DNA from: an uncultured Acidobacteriota bacterium
Lineage (GTDB): Bacteria; Acidobacteriota; Blastocatellia; RBC074
Assembly: GCA_937967285.1 (NCBI GenBank)
Contig: CALBSU010000555.1
Location: 1 to 9,324, forward strand
DNA: 9,324 nucleotides
Direction of reading: 5' to 3'
Translations under genes and position numbers: made by a program
In this document: piece by piece, positions 1 through 9,324 of the stretch
Layout of the letters: each line of letters begins with the position of its first letter
How positions within the stretch are numbered: position 1 is the stretch's first letter
The notes under the pieces: model-generated
What the model saw: only the letters and a program-made list of their open reading frames with translations
The model's database searches: none
Told to the model about the DNA's origin: nothing

Positions 1-980
1 CGGGCCATTCTGGCTGCTCCGACGACCGGCGGATCGATCGGGGCCACGAGGCGTGAGTTGGGAGCCGCCTCCTGAATCAGCTCTCGCAAAGGCTCGAGGA
101 TCAGATCGCCCGCCTCGAAGACGCCGCCGACGAATGAGACATTGAAGGACTCGTGTTCCATGCGAAGCTGGCCGATGACGGCGACGGCCGCGCGGGCGAG
201 CTCTCCGGCGGCATCCCTGAGGATCCCGCGAGCGACCTGATCGCCCTCGGCCGCGGCTTTGACGACTATTCTGGAAAGCTGGGAGATTCGCGCCGAGACT
301 TCTCCCGGCGAGTCGTAGATGACGGGCGGCAGTTCCGGCGGGGTAGTGACGCCGAAGTGGCGAAGCACCGGATCCATCATGCTGGTGGGTTCGCCGCGAT
401 AATCCCAGGCCATGAGGACGGATTCGAGCGCGCGGCGTCCGATATACGAACCGCTGCCTTCATCTCCCATCGCGGGTCCCCATCCGCCGGCCCTTGCGAA
501 ACGTCCGCGGGCATTGATCCCGCAGGCTATCGAACCGGTGCCCGCAATGATCACGATCCCCGGCTGGTTCCCGGTCGCTCCGGCCAGCGCGACGCGGGCA
601 TCGGTTTCGAGCGAGATATGATGAATCGGCAAAGCGCTTCTCAAGGCCGAGAGCATGCGGGCGTGATGCTCGGGATGCGAAACGCCGGCCAGTCCCACGC
701 AGGCGGCGCTGATCTGCGACGGTTCGATCCTGGCCATCTGGCAGGCCTGAGCAACCGCTTTTCGGATATGATCCACGGCGGTTTCGAGCCCGACACGCAG
801 AAAATTGGCGGCTTCCGCCCTGCCCTCGCCGCGGACGTGGTCCGCTTCATCCAGAATAACGGCGCGGCAATTCGTGCCGCCCCCGTCGATTCCAAGCCAG
901 AGCGGCCCGCCGATGTTTCCTTCCTTCCCCGCTTCTTTCGTCTGTTCAGTCAAGTCAGTTTCCGTCGGCCTCAGGTTCAT
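1..980 (-). CDS. N-acetylglucosamine kinase family protein (BadF/BadG/BcrA/BcrD ATPase fold), 3' end cut by window edge
   Basis: Translating the minus strand from the ATG at 980 gives 326 residues before the window edge, so only a few C-terminal residues are probably missing (family about 320-345). Seen: the phosphate-1 motif LGIDGGGTN (residues 29-37), an ETDA stretch with Asp127 at the expected catalytic position, the phosphate-2 motif AGTGS (146-150), a GWGPAMGDEGSGSYIG block (166-181) typical of NAGK proteins, and a late VGGVFEAGD adenosine-type motif. Members phosphorylate amino sugars, usually GlcNAc to GlcNAc-6-phosphate with ATP, in the cytoplasm as part of cell-wall or chitin sugar recycling. 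The exact sugar is inferred. The start is uncertain: no good Shine-Dalgarno precedes the ATG, and the first 26 residues before the conserved core are unusually hydrophilic. An in-frame TTG at 953 is an alternative. It is divergent from the exported protein gene. Confidence 0.88.
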   Translation of the reverse strand, partial: MNLRPTETDLTEQTKEAGKEGNIGGPLWLGIDGGGTNCRAVILDEADHVRGEGRAEAANFLRVGLETAVDHIRKAVAQACQMARIEPSQISAACVGLAGVSHPEHHARMLSALRSALPIHHISLETDARVALAGATGNQPGIVIIAGTGSIACGINARGRFARAGGWGPAMGDEGSGSYIGRRALESVLMAWDYRGEPTSMMDPVLRHFGVTTPPELPPVIYDSPGEVSARISQLSRIVVKAAAEGDQVARGILRDAAGELARAAVAVIGQLRMEHESFNVSFVGGVFEAGDLILEPLRELIQEAAPNSRLVAPIDPPVVGAARMA

Positions 981-1049
981 AAACAGATTAAGATCATACA
1001 CATGCCCCGTCGAGATTGAAAACCGATTTTTCCGGTTTAAATATTTCGT

Positions 1050-1078
1050 TTGAACTCTTGACTTTATATGGGTATTAT
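1050..1078 (+). promoter_or_regulatory. Candidate sigma70-type promoter for the exported protein gene
   Basis: TTGAAC at 1050-1055 (4 of 6 to the -35 consensus), a 17-bp spacer, then TATTAT at 1073-1078 (5 of 6 to the -10 consensus), in an AT-rich patch of an otherwise GC-rich gap. Transcription would start near 1085 and give a 5' leader of about 135 nt before the ATG at 1221. The same AT-rich patch probably also holds the divergent kinase promoter, but I could not pick a convincing pair on the minus strand. This is motif matching only. Confidence 0.45.
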
Positions 1079-1220
1079 TAACGTAAGAATTCAGCTTTAA
1101 TGTGGTGAATTCCCTTGTTCGTGCGCATACCCCCCTTTGTTTCGCCCGGAGAATACATTTTATTCCCTGCGGATATCTGTCTGTTCGCGACTTGTCGCCG
1201 AAGAGATCACGAGGAGTATT

Positions 1221-2867
1221 ATGAAACGGCGCACCGATTTCCTTTCAGTCATCCTGTTGATGGCATCCATTGCGGTTGTTTCCGGCATCTCGACCCTTAA
1301 TCCGGTCCTCGCGCAGCCGAGGCTCAACCGCCCGCCCGCCCGTGACATTGAAGGTACTCCGATCGTGCCTGCCGGAACGAACGTCCTTCCGGCAGGAACG
1401 ATTCTGATACTCGAGATGGAGACAAAGCTGAGCTCCGGATCGGCCCGTCCCAGCGACAGGTTCGCTGCGCGCGTCGCAACGCCGGTGATCGACGGTACCG
1501 GTAAGACGCTCATTCCGGTGGACGCGCTGGTGGAAGGCCATGTCAGCGCCGTCACGCCCGCCAGGTGGAGGCGCCGATCGGGAATCATCGCCGTCACCTT
1601 CGACCGGCTTCAGACAGACAGCGGGAAGATGGTCCCAATCCGCGGATACCTGACCAGCGTTCATGCCGACGACCGGAAACGGATCGACGATGAGGGAACG
1701 CTCAAGGGCGGATCCAACTGGAAACGCGATGTCGTCTTCGTGGGTGGAGGCGCGGGCACGGGAGCCGCGATCGGCGCCATCACCGGCGGAGCTCTGGTCG
1801 GAGGCGGCATCGGCGCCGCTGCCGGCCTGACCGCGACGCTTCTGATGAAGGGCAAGGATGCCGTCGTCGAGGAGGGCCAGAGAATCGGCCTGGAACTGAC
1901 AGAAGATGTCAAGGTTCCGACCCGCGGCCCGTCCCTGATCAGCCCGCGCCCGCCTGAAAAAGAGGACGGCAAAATCGTTATTCCGCCGGCCAGACCGAGA
2001 CCGGGTGGTGGATCGACCTCAGTCCGCGCGGGTTTCGTGGATGTCAGCGATGTTCGCGCGGAGCGGAGCACCGACGGCCTCCTGAGAGTCCTGATCACGG
2101 CCGAGACGCCGACCGCCGGCTGGAGAATCTACACCAACCACGAAGTCACCTCCGATACGATCTATGTCCGACTTCGCGGAGTGCCGCCGACCGGAGCCGG
2201 AGCAACCGCGATATCGCACCCGACCGCTCCCGTCATAGTCATTCCCGACAGGAACGGCAGATTCCGGACGGTCGTCGTGCAGGCCAGAAACGGAACCAGA
2301 TCAACCCAGGTCAATGCGCCCTTCGGATCGAACGATACCTTCACTCCGACGCGCCCGACCGATTATCCGACTTATCCGTCCGGCGGCAATCAGAGCTACC
2401 CGTCGCCTCCGCCTTCGACCGGCAGCGGCGGACCTCCGCCATCAACCGGGGGCGGTGGAATCAGCACGCCTCCGCCCACAACTTCCCCGGGCGGCGGCCC
2501 CGGCGCCAATTTCTCGAATCAGGCTTCCCGGGTCATCAACCAGATCGAACAGATCAGGTACGATTACGGCGCCACGATCGGCGTCTGGATCAACCGCGAC
2601 GGAACTTACGACCCGATCGGTCAGCGCCAGCCGACAGCCGATGAACGCAAACTTCTCGACTCGCTCGGCGCAATGCTCAATTCCGTCCGCGCGCTCAACC
2701 TGAATTCCCCCAACTCCGCGGCGCTCAGAAGCAATGCCGCCCGCGTTCAGGAAGACGCACGCATCGTCGAACAGGCATGGAAACGGGTTCCCGTCAGCAA
2801 TAACCTCAATCAGAAGATCCGGACTGTGCTTCAGGATGCAAGGGCGCTGGCGGGGCAGGCGGTATAA
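1221..2867 (+). CDS. Exported multidomain glycine-zipper protein of unknown function
   Basis: 548 residues from ATG 1221, preceded by GAGGAG at 1211-1216. This start gives a clean signal peptide: KRR at residues 2-4, a hydrophobic core, and cleavage after VLA at 31. Starting at the earlier in-frame ATG (1137) would bury it. In order: a mature N-terminal beta-rich domain (about 46-147) with the VLPAGTILIL..L.S pattern, common in exported proteins that carry a 'PAGT...L...L' barrel; a glycine zipper (about 175-202, many GxxxG/GGG steps) that could insert in or oligomerise at a membrane; a second beta-type domain (about 270-360) with a PTAGW motif; a Pro/Gly/Ser-rich linker (about 370-435); and a mostly helical C-terminus with a VWINRDGTYD segment. 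Probable location is the periplasm or outer membrane. I do not recognise a named family across the whole length; function is unknown. The stop is 4 bp before palindromic repeat 1. Confidence 0.85.
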   Translation: MKRRTDFLSVILLMASIAVVSGISTLNPVLAQPRLNRPPARDIEGTPIVPAGTNVLPAGTILILEMETKLSSGSARPSDRFAARVATPVIDGTGKTLIPVDALVEGHVSAVTPARWRRRSGIIAVTFDRLQTDSGKMVPIRGYLTSVHADDRKRIDDEGTLKGGSNWKRDVVFVGGGAGTGAAIGAITGGALVGGGIGAAAGLTATLLMKGKDAVVEEGQRIGLELTEDVKVPTRGPSLISPRPPEKEDGKIVIPPARPRPGGGSTSVRAGFVDVSDVRAERSTDGLLRVLITAETPTAGWRIYTNHEVTSDTIYVRLRGVPPTGAGATAISHPTAPVIVIPDRNGRFRTVVVQARNGTRSTQVNAPFGSNDTFTPTRPTDYPTYPSGGNQSYPSPPPSTGSGGPPPSTGGGGISTPPPTTSPGGGPGANFSNQASRVINQIEQIRYDYGATIGVWINRDGTYDPIGQRQPTADERKLLDSLGAMLNSVRALNLNSPNSAALRSNAARVQEDARIVEQAWKRVPVSNNLNQKIRTVLQDARALAGQAV

Positions 2868-2868
2868 G

Positions 2869-2950
<82 letters not shown>

Positions 2951-2955
2951 TTCAG

Positions 2956-3030
<75 letters not shown>

Positions 3031-3039
3031 AATGAGATG

Positions 3040-3994
<955 letters not shown>

Positions 3995-4043
3995 CAGACG
4001 CCAGTTCCTCCGAATGGTTTTCCATTCTAAATCAGCCTTCGGA

Positions 4044-4052
4044 ATTATTGCA
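4044..4052 (-). promoter_or_regulatory. Candidate extended -10 promoter for the patatin-like gene
   Basis: Minus-strand TGCAATAAT (4052 to 4044) is an extended -10 box (TGn followed by a hexamer 5 of 6 to consensus), about 49 nt before the ATG at 3994. The -35 region 17 bp upstream (TTCCCG) is poor, which an extended -10 can tolerate. Motif evidence only. Confidence 0.35.
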
Positions 4053-4095
4053 TGGCTGATCGAAACCGGGAACGTTTATGAAACGGAAATGCCGC

Positions 4096-4124
4096 TTGAC
4101 GATGCCATTTCGATGCGTTACAAA
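4096..4124 (+). promoter_or_regulatory. Candidate sigma70-type promoter for the small gene at 4202
   Basis: TTGACG at 4096-4101 (5 of 6 to the -35 consensus), a 17-bp spacer, then TACAAA at 4119-4124 (4 of 6 to the -10 consensus). Transcription would begin near 4131, about 70 nt ahead of the proposed TTG start and 35 nt ahead of the alternative ATG at 4166. It faces away from the candidate patatin-gene promoter, as expected for a divergent gap. Confidence 0.45.
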
Positions 4125-4201
4125 AGGGGTGTTGTTGCGCCCCGCCTTCCCTCAGGCACGGGCAAATGCCTCTGCTAAGGATACGACGGCAGGAGTTCGA
4201 T

Positions 4202-4552
4202 TTGCATAACATACCGCGATTCTGTTCCCTCGACGGCTTCACCGAGCTGAGCAATGCGCTCGGCGGGGTTGCGTTGCGGACGCTCGAGCCGTTCGATACG
4301 GTCTGTGCGCGGACGATGAACAACGACTACTATATCTTCCTGATCGAACCCGAATCGGGCAAGGCGCTGGTCCAGGGAGGCCGCTATTTTTCCGAACCGG
4401 TCGAGGCGACGGTCAGCGGATCGACCTTCGGCGGGTGCATGCTCAAGATGGGCTGGCTCGGAATCGGGCTCCACATCGAGATCTGCGCTTCCGGCCAGCG
4501 AATCATCACCTCACCCGTCCAGTCTCTCCACATCGAATCCGCCGCCGCCTGA
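4202..4552 (+). CDS. Small conserved-looking protein of unknown function, probable TTG start
   Basis: 116 residues from TTG 4202, chosen because a good Shine-Dalgarno (AGGAG, 4191-4195) sits 6 nt before it. The in-frame ATG at 4166 would add 12 mostly basic residues and has no visible ribosome site. No signal peptide or clear membrane span is seen. The middle is acidic and reads as alternating beta strands (YYIFLIEP, ALVQGGRYF). A Gly-rich stretch STFGGCMLKMGWLGIGLHIE is followed by a final strand containing QRIITSPVQSL. This suggests a compact beta-rich cytoplasmic domain. From memory, short proteins with the 'VQGG.YF.EP....GSTFGG...K.GWIG.GL' pattern occur as uncharacterised proteins in environmental bacteria; this was not searched. 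Clean codon use and a plausible promoter support a real gene. Its stop is 2 bp from that of the convergent VanZ gene. Confidence 0.75.
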   Translation: MHNIPRFCSLDGFTELSNALGGVALRTLEPFDTVCARTMNNDYYIFLIEPESGKALVQGGRYFSEPVEATVSGSTFGGCMLKMGWLGIGLHIEICASGQRIITSPVQSLHIESAAA

Positions 4553-4554
4553 GA

Positions 4555-4992
4555 TCAATCCTTCTTCTTCAATGAATAGAGCCGTATCAGCAGCAGCGCC
4601 GTCAGGCCTCCGGCGAAATCTATCGCGCTGTCGTAGATCGATCCGCTGCGCGTTGCGGTGAAGGTCTGATGAAACTCGTCGAGCAGAGCGTAGACCGCCA
4701 GCACCAGCGCGGTCGAAAGCGCCCAGCCCCCGCGCCAGATCGAGCCTCGCCCGCCGCGGAAAGCTCGATACAGCAGCGCCGAGAGGATCCCGTATTCGGT
4801 GAAATGCGCGGCTTTGCGGATCGCGAAATGAATTTGATTGAGAGTCTCGGGCGAGAGCCGGATGCCGAGCGATCCGAGGATAAGTTCGAGATACGATCCC
4901 GTGTTCTCGCTCGACATGGCGTCGGTCGAGAAATAGAAAATGAGCGCCATCCAGATCAAAGGAGGCGCCCAATATTTGCATTTTAACAACAT
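4555..4992 (-). CDS. VanZ-family membrane protein
   Basis: 145 residues. Seen: a hydrophobic N-terminal span (about 9-21, with WMALIFYFS); the VanZ block RKAAHFTEYGIL (59-70); a membrane span around 91-104; DEFHQTF (105-111) followed by RSGSIYD (115-121) and Asp125; and a last hydrophobic span to about 139 with a basic KKK tail. These His/Glu/Asp/Arg positions are the conserved set of VanZ-like proteins. The founding member gives low-level teicoplanin resistance, but most chromosomal relatives have no known role, so resistance should not be assumed. It lies 95 bp downstream of the ATP synthase gamma gene on the same strand, in the place where beta would stand in the classic operon, and may be a distal operon member. 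ATG 4992 has no clear Shine-Dalgarno. Confidence 0.88.
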   Translation of the reverse strand: MLLKCKYWAPPLIWMALIFYFSTDAMSSENTGSYLELILGSLGIRLSPETLNQIHFAIRKAAHFTEYGILSALLYRAFRGGRGSIWRGGWALSTALVLAVYALLDEFHQTFTATRSGSIYDSAIDFAGGLTALLLIRLYSLKKKD

Positions 4993-5015
4993 TGAATGTG
5001 CCGGATCAGGGCAGC

Positions 5016-5059
5016 CCGGGCCCGGTCGCTATCGCTCCCGGTGCTGTACCCGGTGCTGT
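5016..5059. repeat. GC-rich direct and inverted repeats between atpG and VanZ gene
   Basis: The 11-mer CCCGGTGCTGT occurs twice in tandem (5037-5047 and 5049-5059, 12-bp period), next to a perfect 10-bp palindrome CCGGGCCCGG (5016-5025) and a short CGCTATCGCT stretch. On the minus-strand transcript, CAGCACCGGG can pair with CCCGGGCTG, giving a GC-rich hairpin just after gamma. No U run follows, so I do not call a terminator. It could be part of a dispersed intergenic repeat or an RNA structure that limits read-through into VanZ. Confidence 0.5.
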
Positions 5060-5087
5060 GCCTTTGCCGTAACCGCTCAAGTAACTA

Positions 5088-5972
<885 letters not shown>

Positions 5973-5993
5973 ATTCCAATCCCGTCAGGCGAA

Positions 5994-7541
<1,548 letters not shown>

Positions 7542-8084
7542 TTATGAATTGATCAATCTCTGTTTCATCTGCGCCAGCTGGGTCCGGATCGAACCGTCAT
7601 AAACCGTACTGCCGATGCGCGTCACGACGCCGCCGATGATCTCAGGGTCGGTGCGAAACTGCATCCGCACCTCCTTGCCGGTCGCCGCCTTGAGCCTGTC
7701 CCGGAGCGCCGCCTGCTCCTGCTCGCTGATCGCGCGCGCCGTCGTGACCTCAGCGAAGACGTTGTTGGTCCGCGCATCGATCTCCCGCGAGAGCGCCCTG
7801 AGCATCTGATCCAGATTGTGCAGCCTCGAATAACTCAACAGAAGCTGCAGAAAATTGCTGCTCGTCTGGCGCAGGTTGAGCCGCGAGAGCAGCTCCCCGA
7901 GAACCGCCCGCTTCCGATCGAGAGGCAGCACCGGACTGGCGAAGACGGCCTTCAACTGCTCGTGCCCGTCCATCATCTGCGCGAAACCGTTCAGCTCGCT
8001 GATGACCTCGTTCGTCTCGCCCCGCTCGATGATGACATCCGCCAGCGCTCTGGCGTAACGATTGGCGATCGTTGTCACACTCAT
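7542..8084 (-). CDS. atpH: F1Fo ATP synthase delta subunit (OSCP-like)
   Basis: 180 residues from ATG 8084, the normal size. Joins the peripheral stalk (b'/b) to the top of F1 through the alpha N-termini. Seen: the N-terminal helical domain beginning [13 protein letters not shown] (4-16), which matches the family start, and the conserved C-terminal block [20 protein letters not shown] followed by the LAQMKQRL helix. The start at 8084 was chosen because the family begins within a few residues of it and GGAAG lies 9 nt upstream. An in-frame ATG at 8132 would add 16 Arg/Gly/Lys-rich residues that are unlike the family. The gap to the b gene is 66 bp, the widest in the cluster, and contains a perfect GC palindrome. 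Confidence 0.97.
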   Translation of the reverse strand: MSVTTIANRYARALADVIIERGETNEVISELNGFAQMMDGHEQLKAVFASPVLPLDRKRAVLGELLSRLNLRQTSSNFLQLLLSYSRLHNLDQMLRALSREIDARTNNVFAEVTTARAISEQEQAALRDRLKAATGKEVRMQFRTDPEIIGGVVTRIGSTVYDGSIRTQLAQMKQRLINS

Positions 8085-8108
8085 ATTTCGATTCTTCCGT
8101 TTAGTGCA

Positions 8109-8122
8109 GCGCCCGCGGGCGC
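8109..8122. repeat. 14-bp perfect GC palindrome in the b-delta gap
   Basis: GCGCCCGCGGGCGC at 8109-8122 equals its own reverse complement. It lies between the b stop (8151) and the delta start (8084). In RNA it could only form a short hairpin with almost no loop, or pair between molecules. No U run follows on the minus strand, so it is not an intrinsic terminator. Any role in setting the ratio of b to delta mRNA is inference. Confidence 0.6.
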
Positions 8123-8150
8123 CGCCTTCCATCTGAAATTGAGGGCCGGA

Positions 8151-8723
8151 TCAGCCGGCCTTCCCCATCTCCTGTCCGGCTCGCTGGACCAGGTTCCTGT
8201 CGTCTTCCGGAGTCAGCTCGCGCCGGATGATCTGCTCGGCCAGTTCGACCGACTTGTTCGCCGTGAACTCCTTCAGGTCCGCCAGAGCGATCTGACGCGC
8301 CGCGTCGATCTCGCGCACGGCCGTCGCCCGCACCTTCTCCATCTCGCGCTGCGTCTCGACCTGAATCCGCTCACGCTCGGCCACCGATTCGCGCTCCGCC
8401 TGAGCCTTGATCCCCGCGATGTCCGCATCCAGCCGGTTCAGGCGAGCGTCGAGCTCGGCCATCTTCTGCGTCGCCTCGTCCTTGTCGCGCGCCGCGCGCT
8501 CGAGCGTCTTGCGCACATCCGCCAGCCGCGCCTCGAAGAACCCTTTGATCGGCTTGCGCAGCAGGTAATAGAGCACGCCCAGGAAGAGCACCAGATTGAC
8601 CGCCTTGGCGATCGCCGGATGCACCCCGCCGCTCAACAGAAATAGCGGTCCGAATTCAGTCAGCATCATGGGTATCAGGACGAATGAAAAATTGCGATTC
8701 TCGAATCGACACGCCAGCTTCAT
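8151..8723 (-). CDS. atpF: F1Fo ATP synthase b subunit (peripheral stalk)
   Basis: 190 residues. Membrane-anchored stator subunit: one span and a long charged helix that reaches delta and F1. Seen: the typical anchor [25 protein letters not shown] (about residues 35-59, with family hallmark LRKPI), then about 120 residues of Ala/Arg/Glu-rich coiled coil, and a C-terminal [12 protein letters not shown] segment typical of b. The 34 residues before the anchor are unusual: they contain a second hydrophobic stretch (about 12-31) that could be a signal peptide or an extra span. The start is well supported by GGGAGGG, 8 nt before ATG 8723, one base after the b' stop. Internal ATGs at 8669 and 8666 lack any ribosome site. 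Confidence 0.95.
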   Translation of the reverse strand: MKLACRFENRNFSFVLIPMMLTEFGPLFLLSGGVHPAIAKAVNLVLFLGVLYYLLRKPIKGFFEARLADVRKTLERAARDKDEATQKMAELDARLNRLDADIAGIKAQAERESVAERERIQVETQREMEKVRATAVREIDAARQIALADLKEFTANKSVELAEQIIRRELTPEDDRNLVQRAGQEMGKAG

Positions 8724-8724
8724 A

Positions 8725-9201
8725 TCAGTTCCCTCCCGTGCCGACAGGCCTTCTCAGAATCTGCGACGAGATCGTCGACGCCATCGCCCGGGCTTCGTTC
8801 TCGAGGTTCTGCTTCGCGCTCTCGACCTGCTTGTCGATCTCGCCCCTCGCCGCCTGAACCTGCGCCGCGGTCTCAGCCTTCACCTTCGCAACCATCTCCT
8901 GACGATCGGCCAGCGACTCCTTGCGCTGCGCCTCCAGATGCTGATACGCCTCAGCCCGCGCCGCACGAATCTGATCCTCGTACTTCGCCAGCCGCTCATC
9001 ATACTGCGCCAGCATCTGCTTCGCCTCGACGATCCGACCCGCACCCAGCCGCTCGCGCTCGTCCAGGATCCGGTTGATCGGCTTGAAGAGCGTGTGATTG
9101 AGTATGAATATTAATAAGATAATTGAAAAGAATATGAATAAGAACGATCCGTCGATGCTCAGCACGCTGCCGGCCAGCGCCAGTACTGTCATTTCATTCA
9201 T
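8725..9201 (-). CDS. F1Fo ATP synthase b' subunit (second b-type stator)
   Basis: 158 residues from ATG 9201 (a GTG at 9204 would add one). Second peripheral-stalk subunit that forms a heterodimer with b, as in photosynthetic and some other bacteria. Seen: the N-terminal [21 protein letters not shown] anchor (from about residue 15), then [13 protein letters not shown] (38-50), the b'-type motif after the membrane span, and a continuous charged helix to the C-terminus with no predicted break. Length fits b' (about 160) and is shorter than the following b. The Shine-Dalgarno is weak and distant (AGAGGAGAGG, more than 10 nt away), so the exact start is open by a few codons. It is the first gene of the visible cluster; 120 AT-rich bases upstream hold no gene. 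Confidence 0.94.
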   Translation of the reverse strand: MNEMTVLALAGSVLSIDGSFLFIFFSIILLIFILNHTLFKPINRILDERERLGAGRIVEAKQMLAQYDERLAKYEDQIRAARAEAYQHLEAQRKESLADRQEMVAKVKAETAAQVQAARGEIDKQVESAKQNLENEARAMASTISSQILRRPVGTGGN

Positions 9202-9204
9202 CAC

Positions 9205-9324
9205 GGCAGATTCCGCCTCTCCTCTCGTCCCGTCTCTCCGCCAGAGTTTTCCCGTTCGGTAATGCTGTTTAGGTAAATTTCTGTCGGCTAGTTAAGCGGA
9301 TATAATTAGCACAAGAATTCACAA
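9205..9324. other. AT-rich upstream region of the ATP synthase cluster
   Basis: About 120 bp with no coding potential that I can see, markedly AT-rich over 9260-9324. It probably holds the cluster promoter, but no -35/-10 pair on the minus strand is convincing. A TATATC-like -10 near 9304 to 9299 would need its -35 outside the window. On the plus strand a perfect TATAAT lies at 9301-9306 with a poor -35 (TTTCTG), which could belong to a divergent gene beyond the edge. The absence of atpE directly upstream implies that a and c are transcribed separately or lie further away. Confidence 0.4.

Noticed and set aside
153..1019. Long plus-strand reading frame opposite the kinase gene
   Set aside because: It is antisense to a frame with clear kinase motifs (DGGGT, AGTGS, GDEGSG). 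Its own product is Arg/Gly-rich with no recognisable features, as expected for a GC-rich shadow.
1137..1220. Earlier start for the exported protein at 1137
   Set aside because: It would place 28 residues before the signal peptide and has no clear ribosome site, whereas ATG 1221 has GAGGAG upstream and gives a textbook signal peptide.
4045..4323. Minus-strand 92-codon frame over the divergent gap and start of the small gene
   Set aside because: It overlaps promoter-like sequences and the opposite-strand gene with a better ribosome site. The product is low in recognisable structure.
4555..4992. Vancomycin/teicoplanin resistance determinant
   Set aside because: Only a VanZ-like membrane protein is present, without vanA/H/X or a two-component regulator. 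Chromosomal VanZ-like proteins are common and mostly unrelated to resistance.
8085..8132. Upstream start of the delta subunit at 8132
   Set aside because: It adds 16 basic, Gly-rich residues not found in the family and would cover the intergenic palindrome. ATG 8084 has a usable Shine-Dalgarno and the right length.

Overview
This is mostly housekeeping chromosome from a GC-rich (about 60% by eye) Gram-negative-type bacterium. An N-acetylglucosamine kinase family protein, an exported glycine-zipper protein, a cyanobacteria-like split F-type ATP synthase cluster with paired b'/b subunits, and AT-rich heptamer repeats between GC-rich genes would fit an Acidobacteriota-type genome. That placement is an inference from gene content, with low to moderate confidence, and cannot be proved from this window. 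No phage, transposase, CRISPR or restriction genes are visible.

Left part (1-2867): a nearly complete BadF/BadG-type N-acetylglucosamine kinase on the minus strand runs off the left edge. It is divergent from a 548-residue exported protein on the plus strand, which has a signal peptide, a beta-rich domain, a glycine zipper, a second beta-type domain, a Pro/Gly/Ser linker and a helical C-terminus. A good sigma70-like promoter lies in the gap between them.

Middle (2868-4992): a tRNA-Arg(UCG) gene sits between two almost identical 74-bp palindromes (30-nt arms, 14-nt loop) built of a 7-bp repeat. The right-hand palindrome runs into the 3' end of a patatin-like hydrolase gene and supplies its last codons and stop. 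A small gene of unknown function, probably starting at TTG, then converges on a VanZ-family membrane protein gene with only 2 bp between stop codons.

Right part (5088-9204): an F1Fo ATP synthase cluster on the minus strand, in transcription order b', b, delta, alpha, gamma. The genes are tightly packed and surely co-transcribed. Subunits a and c are not in the window (the 120 bp upstream of b' have no gene), and beta and epsilon do not follow gamma, where VanZ stands instead. The same b'-b-delta-alpha-gamma order with beta-epsilon elsewhere is known from cyanobacteria.

The most unusual structure is the pair of heptamer palindromes around the tRNA. The two less understood proteins (the exported glycine-zipper protein and the 116-residue protein) are the best candidates for undescribed biology. 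I did not find a convincing new multi-gene system.
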